A DNA stretch of 64,000 nt from Pisaster brevispinus (lineage: Eukaryota; Echinodermata; Asteroidea; Forcipulatida; Asteriidae), in NCBI GenBank assembly GCA_023634235.1, contig JAMKCF010000013.1, positions 14,137,705 to 14,201,704 on the forward strand, read 5' to 3'. This document shows, in pieces, positions 11,201 to 23,200 of the stretch. The translations under genes were made by a program, and so were the position numbers. The stretch's first letter is position 1. Each line of letters begins with the position of its first letter. The notes under the pieces are model-generated. The model was not told the origin of the DNA. It was given only the letters and a program-made list of their open reading frames with translations, and searched no databases.

Positions 11201-14200
11201 TCTACTTGAATAAATAGCAAGACAAAGCTTGCAAAGAACAAATGTTGCTACATGGTGTTATCGCTAACTGAACAATGCATTTTTACTTCACCATGCAATG
11301 CATCAAAACTTATACAGTCAGTGGCGTAACTAAGAGGGGTGGGGGGCACATGCCCCCCTACCCAATCGATGTCAGTGCTCCTCCCAGGTGCCCCCCTCCC
11401 CCATTTGGAACCTGCCATTACGTAGATTAAAATCCAGGTAGTTACGCTGCTATATACAGTTCACATTTTTGTGTGAATATAATTTAACCCAGTTTAAGCC
11501 TTAATATACCCACCCCTTTTAAAATCCAATTGCAGTTTAGTAAAACTGAACCTGCTTTACATGGGATCAGGCACACCACCCATAATCAGTGTCCAGTTTG
11601 GGTGTTTAATCACTAGTGTTGATTTTTGTTACAGTGAAGAAGAATCATTGTATACAACTTAAAATGGGAGCGAATCGTAAGTCCTCCAAATTCTAGTTCA
11701 CGCAGCTTGCTGACTTTGCAGGATTAAGGACCGAAAAGCAATACTTTCATTTGAACGGGCATACCAGTTACAAATCTTATCTCAGCCCAAACAATAAGTT
11801 GTTGAGTTATCATCGAGTGTAGGATGCAGGGCGGTAGCCAGCCAGCCAAACACACTATGGGTTAAGAGTTCAAAGTTGCAAACAGTACAATGAAGTAAAT
11901 ATTTTTGTACCACTTTACAGGAGGAGACCAGTCACAAGGAAAAGGAGGATACCGCTCCAGGTAAGATCTTTTGTGCACAACAGGTTTTTGGGTCGTGGTT
12001 GAACTTTAATTGAACTTCAGTCACAGGGATGTGATTGCTCTGTTCCCCCCCCCCCTACAAAAATATATATATAAAATAAAATTTTTAATTTTTTTTAAAA
12101 TAAGACCTTAAAAAACATGAAGATAAAACCAAATAGAATGCACCAGAGTGCAGATTAGGGCTTTTAAAAGATAAAGATAAATGTATGTTAGTAGGCTTCG
12201 AGCTTGCAAGATTTCGCTTTCGCGATTTGCGCTCACAGTTCAGGTTTTTTTTCAACAGCCTAATCACATCCCTGCAGTCATCGATTGGGCAGTTTTGATT
12301 TATTATTTTTTTCTTCTGAGTTCTACAATGACAACAGGTGAAGGAATCTGACATTTCAATGTTTCTATTACCTGATAGAAGAGACCAGCATGGAGCAGGC
12401 GGAGGATGAACACAACGGCGAGGCAGATGCAAGCATCCCTGGACTGGGCTCCGAGGAAGAGAGTAAGAAAGAAGAGCCCAAGGAAGGCGAGGAGGCAAGG
12501 ACCGAAGCGATGCTGGCCCAAGACTTAGAAGGGTTTGATACACGTAGTGAAGCCAGCAGCACCGATGATAGTGATTCGTCCAGCCTATCAGACGTCAGTG
12601 GTGGGCACTCAGGTACAGGGCAGTCTTTTTTTTGTAACCTTAAGTGAATTATATAGTTAGTAGTTATTAAATATGTATTAGTAGTTATTAAATATGTATT
12701 TATGCAGGGTCCCAACTGAAACCAGTTTTAGTATGTTTGGGCATTATTATTATATGTTTCTGGTAATAAAACCAAGGATGCCTCATAAGTAAACTTAATC
12801 ACTGTATCTGGAAAGCCTGTAAACAAGGGTGCTTGGTATGTGAAACAGAAACACTGGGGTAAACCCTTACAGGGGGGGGGGGGTTATCTGTGGTGAAAAG
12901 GAAAAGGCAAAGACAAAAAGTTATTAGTCATTTCCTTCTTGGATGTTCAGACCATGGGGTTGAATGGTCTGGAGACGTCTTAATCATAATTTCTCTCTAC
13001 TCTGATGAACAATCTCTCTGTGGTTTCCTAGTGCCTCAATGCCCTGTAAAATCATGTCAGAAATTGAGTGATTGGGAAGATTGAAATGATGTCCTACGGG
13101 TGTTTCCAGCTTATGGGTGTTGACTGTGGATCTGTGGCCCTAGAAACGTCTCTTGAGTGTAGTGAGAGACCAACCCTAGTACAAGGGATCCACTGCACAT
13201 GTGCATGGCTTATTGTCCCATCCGAAGGACAAAGCAATTATGGTGGAGTGTCTAGCTCAAGGCCACAAGTGTCACGACCGGGACTTGAACCCATACTCTG
13301 CTGATCAGAAACACCAGAGCTGGAGTCCGGTGCTCTTAACCTTTCAGCCATGACACCCACATACCCTTGGTATAAAAATACATGTAAACTTAAAAAAAAA
13401 CATGTTATGTGGCTTAAGGTTGGCAATTTACATAAGATTGGGCCACAATTGAAACAAAAAGTTTACTTCCATGCCAAGAAAAGCCTCAAATATGAATATC
13501 GTTGCCCACACACCAACTGCTACAGCAGAAGATAAATAGCAGGACAAGTTCTTGTAAGACCAGGGCCCAATTTCATGGCCCTGCTTACCGTTAGCAAAGA
13601 ATCGGCGCTTACGGAAGCAGGGAATTACTTGCTTACGTCAACAGTTCAAGCATATTTCACGGGTTAGCAGAGGATTGTTGCTTGTGCTGGTGCGTTTTCT
13701 ACGTTACTAGGCATTCTCCGCTTACAAGCGTAGCGCAGAAATTCTGCACTTGCACAGTAAGCGGAGAATGGCGATCGTAAGCGCAGAATTCGGCGGTAAG
13801 CAGAGCCATGAAATTGGGCCCAGTTCTACAAGAAAGCAAAGTGGTGTTACCGCAAACTGATTATTCATCAGAGATCAGTTATTTGTCATTGGTCAGAGGA
13901 GTAACATGGCCGTAGTGATTGTCATTTCTGTAGTTTGTGAGTAAAAGTTTTAAATCATAATTGAGCAAGAAAATTTGCATCCACAGATCATGCATATTTC
14001 CAGTCCGCTTTTTCTTGGTGAAGATTCTTTAAAGCAAATCGAAGCAAAGACTTGTTTTACATAAATTTTAGAAATTAGAGTCGCCAAATACTTTCAAAGA
14101 GATATCTGAAATCTACAATGATCTGTTTTTCTATCAGGAACAGAGAAACCACGCAAGCGTAGAGGGCGTAAGCGTTCCATCTCGCCCATCGTCTACGAAA

Positions 14201-17200
14201 GATCTGGTAAAAAGGCCAGTGGATCGGAAACTGGTAGGCTACATTGCATTTTGATCATTTCTTTTGGTCTGCTCTCTTCATTATGATAATTATTAGCTCG
14301 TTTCTTTTCATTGTTTTATTATTTTTTGATCACCTTTAATATTTTTGCGCTTGTGTAACAATGCGCATTTGTCAGTTTTTGCTGTCTTTTAGTGTCTAGG
14401 CCTCCCACTTCAAGTTGTGAGATGTGCCTCTATTTTGCACTCTTCTCACTATTATTATAATTATTTGTTTTGTCTAATTACCTTTGTTTTTGTAACCAAC
14501 CTACCTTTGCATAATTTATTCTCCTTTTTGTTAATTTTTCTGTGTAATTGTACTTGTGCTTATATTTAGAGGTTGTGCATCTAGAACTGCTCGTCAATTG
14601 AATACAAATTTTATAATATACTGTGTACAAAACCTTTTGCTCAAATCTCCCAATATGCATGGTCACCTTTAAATATAATATTAAATATACTAAAATGTAA
14701 TATTTAAATGTAATATTTAATTGTACATTGTGCAAATGGTGTTAATTTGTTGTGGTTTTTTTGTTTCAGAAGAGGAAGAGAAGGAAGAGCCTGTTGAGTC
14801 AACGAGCAAAACTCGTAAAGGTATTATCTGCAAAATGTTACTGTTTTTGCTCAATTATTGAAATTTTATTCTAAATATATCTAAGAAACGGCCAAATATT
14901 TTGGTGTTGAGTTTACCATAGAGTAGAGTACTTTGTAGGATTCAGGAGGGTGTCTAACCAATAATATAAAAGTCTTACTGATTCTGCAGAAAGCTCCCTG
15001 AAGATCAAACCAATCTTGACATGTTCTGATGAAAAAAATAAAAAAATCTCTCTGATTACGGAAACTTTGTCCCAATTATGTTGAATGTAATTTGAAACAT
15101 CTCCTAGATTGTTGTACAAAACCTCCCTGATTGCAAAAGGCAAATGTTGGCAGCTCTGGTATACTGTAGGTTTAAAACTCAACAATGCTGACTGCAGAAA
15201 GTTCACTGAAAATAAACCAAGCTTTCCAAGCTCAGATGAACAAATTTGAAAATCTCCCTGATTATGGAAATATTTTTCTTACTATGTTGAATGTAATGCT
15301 AAATATCTCCCTGATTGATGTACGAAATCTCTTATTGATTGCAAGATGCGAATGTTGGCACATTTTAGGGTTAAAACTCAACAACGCTGACTCTCTCTGT
15401 CTCGGTATTCCATTCTTACCAGCAGACCCAACCTCCAAGCTCAAGTACCTGTTCAGAGATGCTCGTTACTTCCTCATCAAGAGTAACAATCATGAGAATG
15501 TGGCTTTGGCCAAAGCCAGGGTGAGTCCAGCCATGAGATTTTGTTTTCTAAATAAAAACTAAATCCGGTTTACATAATTGATTATTTTTGTTTGCCTTAA
15601 AAAAATCAGTAAGATGGGAATTAAATGATTTGAACAGTAACCTGAAAGTGGTTCCTCCAGGCCTGGAATTTCATCTTGGAGAGGGCAAGGCCATTTCCAT
15701 TTTGCAACGGGCACTGCCATTGGAAAATCTTTAAGTCTAAGGGAAACTTTTGAAGGGGCACCAAGGCAATGAACAGTTCAACAAAGGCTGTAGCCTCTGT
15801 GTTATTCGAGGCCTTTTTCTCCTTTAAAGGTACTGTACAGGAATCACGGGATTGGGAGAACTGACAAATCAGTCGCAGACAGTGTTCATGTTTTGTGCGA
15901 TCAACCGTATACATGAAATAACAAACCTGTGAAAGTTTGGGCTTTTCCGTTTGTGTGAGTCAGGAGAAAATAGTGAAAAACCATGCAGAATTTTCAGCAT
16001 GTAAACACATTGTCCTTAATTTTGGTTGTGAAAAACTGAAGTCAGCTGTTGCCATCTGTACGTTTTCATATACAGTTTTCTGGAATATAACTTCGTTTCA
16101 GAGGGAAATATTTCACAGAAAAAAATGGTTCTAGTATGAACTTCATAACCAGTAAGCTTTCAGACTAAAATTAAACAGTAATGTTTTTTATCTTTACTCA
16201 TTCTGTGTAATACCTCCAAGTACAACTGTTAATTGTATGTCATTTGTTATGTACTGTACGCATTGTTAGTTGCGGCACGAACTGACTGATATATGGGTTA
16301 AAAAAACACATCATTTTGCAGATTGGTTTTATACAAATGATTTATATATATAGTATTTTGACTTGTTAATCATTTATTGTTATAAATAATAAATCATGCA
16401 TTATTTGCTTAGAATATTTTAGTGTGTTTAGTTTAAGATAGTCAGTGTAATGCAAGTGTACAAAATCTTTAATCTATAAGCCTTTTTGAGATACGGTGGA
16501 CACATTACAATTGCACTGTGTGGTTTGGGTCATCCTGTCTGTATACACCCAAACCAAATGATGTACTCTTATCGCAAAGAAAATCTTGATGTATAAAATC
16601 TATGTAAAAAATGAAACATAATGACTAAACTAGACAGAATTGGATAAATTGTTCAATCATTTGAAACTAATTTAAAGTTTATCTCTTGTTGCAGGGAGTG
16701 TGGTCAACTCTTCCCAACAATGAGCAGATGTTAAATCAAGCATTCAGAGAGGCTCGCAATGTCCTCCTGGTGTTCTCCGTCAAAGAAAGCGGAAAGTTTC
16801 AAGGTGAGATCTTGGGCCCAATTAAGCAGAAAGTACTGTTTTAAAGGTAGGGTTGTAGATTGGTATATACCCCCCAAATTAATGACCATAAAAAACTTAC
16901 TTGGTGAGAAGCGCTGCAGCTGTTAATAGAATAAACTATTTTGAGAAAGGATTCCCTTCGAAGTATTATGGTTTGGATAATTTTTCACCCCAAATATTTG
17001 AATCTGAGAAACGATTCATGCATGAATCTTTTGCTCAGATTTCTGAGGGTTGGTGTCCGTTCGCTGTCGCCTCGCTAAATGTCGATGGATTTGACATTCT
17101 TGTTTTTTGCTGTTTGCTCAGCAAGTAGATATTGTATTCAGCTGAAACTTTCAAGTTTGACTTTTATTGTATCCTTTATAGTTTTGCCTATATATCTGCC

Positions 17201-20200
17201 TTACGCTGACAAAACCAATCTCTGATCCTAACTTGAACAAGTTCTGATTAGCAAAACTAAGTAGGATACCAGTTGAAAATGGTACATGTGACATTTTGGC
17301 TGGTAACCTTTTTTTTTCCTGGTAAGCACAATTGTTTGATTGATAATGCAAATTATTACCTGTCATCTATGTAGGGTTTGCACGTATGAGGTCCGAGTCC
17401 AGACGAGATGGTCCGACCATCAACTGGGTCTTACCTAACGGCATGAACCGCTCGGTCCTAGGTGGAGTCTTCAAGATAGACTGGATTACAAGGTTAGTTG
17501 GACAAGTATTTTACTTTTCTTTGACCTCTCATATCTCTGCAATTACTGTTAAATAATGTCTAATTTGGGTTTGAACGAAGACAAATTGACTGGAGTGGGA
17601 CTTGAACCAACGACCTCCAGATTAACGTACCAGCGCTCTACCAACTGAGCTATGTTGGCAGTCTCCCTATTAGTCAATATCTTTGTTCGGGGGTGCCAGT
17701 CAGAAGCCATTCAACCGTAAGCTGCCGTGTAGCCAGGGATCACACCCAAGTTTACGATACAACCTGGGAATCGCCAGCCAAGGGATCACCTTAAGGGGAT
17801 GCGACTTTTTTAATATTAAATATCATGTAAAAAACTAATGTCTATTAAAAAAACTTGCTTGTTCACATTTTCCCGCTTAAAATTGACAGTTGCTATGTCA
17901 CATAGTTTGGGGCAAGCTTTTGAAGAGATTTGTAAAAAGACAGCGAACACCATTACACATTTTTTAATGAATGTGTACGGCACAACGGTACTAGGGTTTG
18001 CTCATCCTGAGGTTGCTAATGTATACAAAAGCCCCGAACCATTTGACATGGCAACTGTCCCTATAGTCAAATTTAAGCAATAACTTGTGACTGTTGTCTT
18101 AAGTTTTCACTATAAAGCAAGCCATTGAATCTTTTAAATTGACTAGACAAATGTTGGATTTGTTATTTGTAACATTTTACTAACTATACCTCTCGTGTTT
18201 TTTCTCTCCAATTAAAGGCAAGAGCTGACTTTCGGCAAGACTGGTCACCTCTTCAACCAGTGGAATGATAATAAGCCGGTCAAGATCGGACGCGACGGCC
18301 AGGTAGGTAACCTTCCAGTCCGACCTCCCCAGCCCCTCCCTCAAACTCCTGCTTAATTTTCCTTGTAGCACCAAGAGAAATGCACTAAGGGAGAAATGCA
18401 GAATGCGAGGTTGAACCCCAGATAACCACTGAACACCTAACAACATCTTGAGGCTCACTTCCAGTTACTGCCTGTTTAAAATTGCATTTCTCCCTATCCA
18501 TAAAAAAGGTTAGGAGTTGGGTTTGTTGGCCTAAAGTTTTTTATAAATATTAACTAGAAGTCCTGCCTCATTTCATCTCGGCCCTTTTTTCTTTCTCTAA
18601 GTTCTTTATTCTGAGTATTGTCGTGATTTTTGATGATGGAGCTAGGTTACCAACTAAAACGTGGGTGTATTATTAATTGTCACTGGTTCCCTGCCTATTT
18701 GGGTTAAGCTAGGACAACTTTCAAGAAATTTTTTTCGGCTAAGCATCTTGATAAAATCAGACGCTCGTTTCAACTTCAAGAAGTATTGAGATAACTCAAA
18801 TGTTTTTCTTGTACCTGGTCAACAGGAGGTGGAGACACGATGTGGAGAGGCCCTCTGTCGACTCTTCCCGCAGGACGAGCACATCGACGTCGTGGAAATC
18901 TTACGAGACGCCCGACGCCGCCGGCGCGAGATGGCCACCAGGAGAAACCGCGAACCCCTGAGGTTAGGACTCCAGCCTAACGGCCTTAAACTTGGACTGT
19001 CTGTCACTATCACTAGACCCACACCCCTCGGGGGACTGTGTGGCCCCCTGTTGGACCTGCACCTAATGGACATGCCCCCAAATGGACTCACTTATCGGAC
19101 TCATGAGTCATGGCCAAGGGGGCCACACACCCCTCTACCAGGGTGAAAACATTTGTTTTGTTATGTGTACAAGAACTGTCTTTAAGAACGAGACAAGGAT
19201 GAAACGGTAAGACTTGTTATTTGTGGACGGATGAGGCTTTTGCTCCAGAGGGCGATAGAGCTGAATGGACGGACCATCTTTCTGTATCTTTTAGGTTTGG
19301 ACGTCTCAGTGCCAGCCGTCGAGAATCGTCTCGTCTTTGGATAAAGATGCTTTCGGGCATCTCTCCATTAGACGGCTCAAGATGAAGGAAGGGGTGTTTC
19401 GTCGTCACCAATTCTCTATACACCTGCAAGGAATATCCTTGGTCTAGACCGTGACAAATTTGTCATCAATCCACTGAAAAACATCCTCCGTTTCCAAAAT
19501 ATGTATAATGATGCTCGCCTATAAAAAGCCAAAAAACTTGAAAGAGCTCCAACCTCACTTTCCGTGCTATTTTGAGGAAAAGAAATTTGTTAAATTGTCT
19601 AGCAGCTTGTCCCATGGTTTAAGCGGCAAGTATTGAGAAAGAAAAAAACATGGATAATCGGCCAGGTTACAACTGTCCAGTTGATTCCTGGGGTGACCCA
19701 ACGACTGATGTGCCATATTAGTCATGGATCAAATTCTGTCTGCGGACGTTCTCGAACAATATTAACTACTTTTTTTATTCTTGATAATGCTCTCCAAAAC
19801 CATAATCAAGTAATAAACCACAAAGGAACTATAATCAGTACGAAAATATACAGTATGCATATTCTCGTTGTTAAGATGTTTTAAAAATAAAAATCGCCCG
19901 AAAAATTTCTTATCCGTGCAGAGAAAGAGCTTAAATGTGACCTGGACGCACACCCACTTCTGAATATGCTCTGGCTGAAAGAGTTCAGCTAACCATCAGT
20001 GTCAATTCTTATACATGCAACTATTGAATACAACTCAATTTTTTCTATTACTAATCCATCCAGCTAATGTTTCTTACCCAACTCTCTTACTTAGCACAAG
20101 GGGCTGGGGACCCTACAAGGACCCTCTCCTCCGTCAGTCGCCCTACGGCTGAGAAATCAGCCATTGAGCTCTTGTGATGGTTTAGAGAGAGTACCAACAG

Positions 20201-23200
20201 GATTCACAAATCCTTAATGACGGACTTTTCAGTGCCATGTTTCCTCCTCTTTCCTCAAAAAGAAAAAAAGAAAGAAAAGTGAAATAGAAATAGGACAATC
20301 TCACGGACTCGACACAAAATGAGTAAATCCTCACAATTCTCAGCTCCATCAATAAAGGGGAATGATGCTGTAGCATCGTATCTATGGATCTGTGTAAACG
20401 ACCATGGAGAACTCTCTGGAATGTGTTGTTATTTTGTTGGAAAGCTCCCCCTTCTTGATGATGTGTAGGGTCGACTCGTCGCTTGTCGTCATTTTTTCAG
20501 TTCGTCTGCAGAAATGCACTCAAGGACTGAGTTATTTGCAATCAGAATGATCTCGGACTTTTTTTTTGAGGGATTTTTTCCCCCCCTCCCGTTTTGTGAT
20601 GACGAAAGTGTTTGACGGAGAGAGATAGGACAGTTAATTGGAAGGACTTTGCCCACTGTGCACGTAGTTGATGCTTGCCACTGAGTGTGTAGTCGATCCC
20701 ACATGTCTACTGCTGTCTGACAGCACCGTAGGTCGTAGGTCACAACGGGGGAGAAAAACTCTCTGATATAATTTGCATGCCTTGTAGTTTGACCTTGCAA
20801 TCACGAGGTCACCCACCAATCTGCACTCGAAGACAGATGTGCGGCACGAGCACAAGGACCAACCAATCACGATGGACGATTTTGTTGTGTGTGATAACAA
20901 TACGAGCGAGCACCACTCGACCTTTTGGGGGACGAAACAACCACTGTCTGTGGACCTTTTGTCAATGTGGACCATTTAGGTTGAAATTGTGAGGATTTTT
21001 TACGCTTAAGAAAAAAAAAAATGAACTTAATCAAAATGGAACATTGTCTAAATGAAATGCTGAACGTTGTTGGACTATTACGAAGCCAGGACATTATAAT
21101 CGCACCACGCAGAGTGTCTGGTATGTTGTGTGTGTGTTCAGCTGCATTGCTGGTACACATATTTGCCTGTATACATCGTAACCCCCTTATTTTTTGTTTT
21201 ACGTAGCGATTATGCCGTGCAAACATCCTCGGAATCTAAATTGAGCTGTTCAAAAAAGTTTCACAAATGTTTATTAACACATTTGGCAATTGGCAAGCGA
21301 TTTGTTACCGTTTTGACCTGTTGAAATTTGACCCCTTTTTTTTGCAAAATCGGGAATTCAAATGTATGCAAATCTTAAGAGATATATTGAAACAAAACTC
21401 AGATAAGAAATATAAAAAAAAAGGAAAATAAGAATTCACAAATATGCAAACGTGCAACAGATTAGGCAACTGATTTTGACCCATTGTAATTTGGTTTTGA
21501 TCCTGCAATCTGTGCCATGTGCGTCACATGCAAAAACAGGCTTTAAAATTTCTGCAATTTAATTTTTTTTTTAGATATTGAAAGAACAACCGAGTATTAA
21601 GGAAGATACATTTTTTTTCGGTGGTTTTTCTTTTATTTTTGGTGGCCTACAAGAAGTTTCAGTACAGGCCACTGTAAATGATGTAGTGTTCTGCCCAGTG
21701 TTTTACTTTTATTGATAGTAAATTCCTGTTACTGTAGTTTGACACAATAGAACTTTATCATGCTGTCTTGTGCCCTGGGTATGATAGCAATTAAGTAGTG
21801 GTGATTCTTACTACACCAAAAAGTGGCTCAGACTGTTTTGACCTTCAAAGCTCACATGTGTCAATCCTGTTGGTACAGTAAGTCATTGCGTCACACACAT
21901 GCCTACCTGCTGCATGCCCAGAGTTTTCGCTACCTCCAGTTCCAAAACTAGCATATCGTCTGCTCAGAACTACATGTGCAATTTGTATGGGTTTCATAAA
22001 ACTGCTTATGCATATTTTGGAGCTCCTGATAAATGGGGTTTATTGATCAAGAGAGGTCTTCAAAGTACTTGTCTGGCAAAAAGAAACATTCATTTTCTAA
22101 CTAAGTTAAAAATTCATTTGCTGATTTTGATTTACTATTTCAAATTTATATGTATTTTTCATTTAATTACCTTTTGATCATTACGAATAAGAAACTGCCA
22201 TTAATGACCTTATAGTTCAGAGCAGACATATATGTTTGTGTGTAATTTGACCCAAAATACCGATTTCATCGCTCAAAAGCGTTTCTTTTGACAGAAACTT
22301 TAAATTCTGAGAACACCCTAGTCTTTGAAGAACGCATGTAGAATCTGAGTTCAATTATTAAACTTTTCTTGCATAACAAATGATAAATCATAAAAACATA
22401 TTTAAAAACTAGCAATGAAACTCCTATGGGCTTCTAGAAGTCAGTGGATCCAGTTTGTGTGAAGTGGGCGTGGCTTACAGTTGATTGCGTCACACTTTAC
22501 CAACAGGATAAGCCGTGTTCCAATTGAACAGCTTTGACAGTGGCTACGGCTGGATTGCCGGAAAGGTCTAATCTGTATCGATGTCACTGCAACTAACAGC
22601 CAAAGCCGCTGCTGCCAAACAGCTATAGCCGAAGTCGCTAGATTCCGACTCGGCTGTGCACTAGTTCGGACATGCAGAAAACCCAGATGGCTACATCATG
22701 ATAGATTTCTATTGCAGTGTGCATTGAATGCCAATAGCCGTCACATTTTGCTTTACAAATTGTTTGTTGAATTGTTTGTCTTTAAACAGCAGCCGGCGGA
22801 GGAGAGAGGGTTTCGTGGACAGTAGGCAAAGTCGGAGTAGACCGATGCCGAGAGATCGTAAGTTTGACCACGGGTACAAATTTGTCTGTTGAACACTTTG
22901 ATACCAATCCACAATTCTCTTTTTAAACGGTGTTTTGTTGTAAGCTCAGCTCGGCGTAGGGGCTTCATTTCATTAAACTTACACAAAGAAAAATACTCGT
23001 CAAATTTGTAAGCAAAATAATTCATTTTGAGATATGGTTGGCACAATACTACGACACTATCGCAATGGTAGTGATAATAACTAGTTCTTATATAGCGCAT
23101 TTTACATCAACGTATCAATGCACTTTACATTAGTGCCCTGGTCATTGGGCCACTAACATTCCTGTAATCTTTCTTAGCTTCCTGGGGAGTTAGTACAGCC

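Larger units (their letters stand above)
15426..18962 (+). other. YTHDC1: Exons 8-12 of YTHDC1 encoding the YTH domain
   Basis: Five exons encode the m6A-binding fold in order: [18 protein letters not shown] (exon 8), GVWSTLP with cage Trp398 (exon 9), INWVLPNGM with cage Trp449 and LGGVFKIDW (exon 10), [19 protein letters not shown] (exon 11) and [13 protein letters not shown] followed by an Arg-rich helix (exon 12). All residues known in the human protein to contact the methylated base are conserved, so methyl-A binding is expected. Confidence 0.92.

Noticed and set aside
11636..11700. Possible YTHDC1 exon after TTGTTACAG at 11635
   Set aside because: The phase-0 reading begins with TGA; joining exon 3 directly to 11921 keeps frame.
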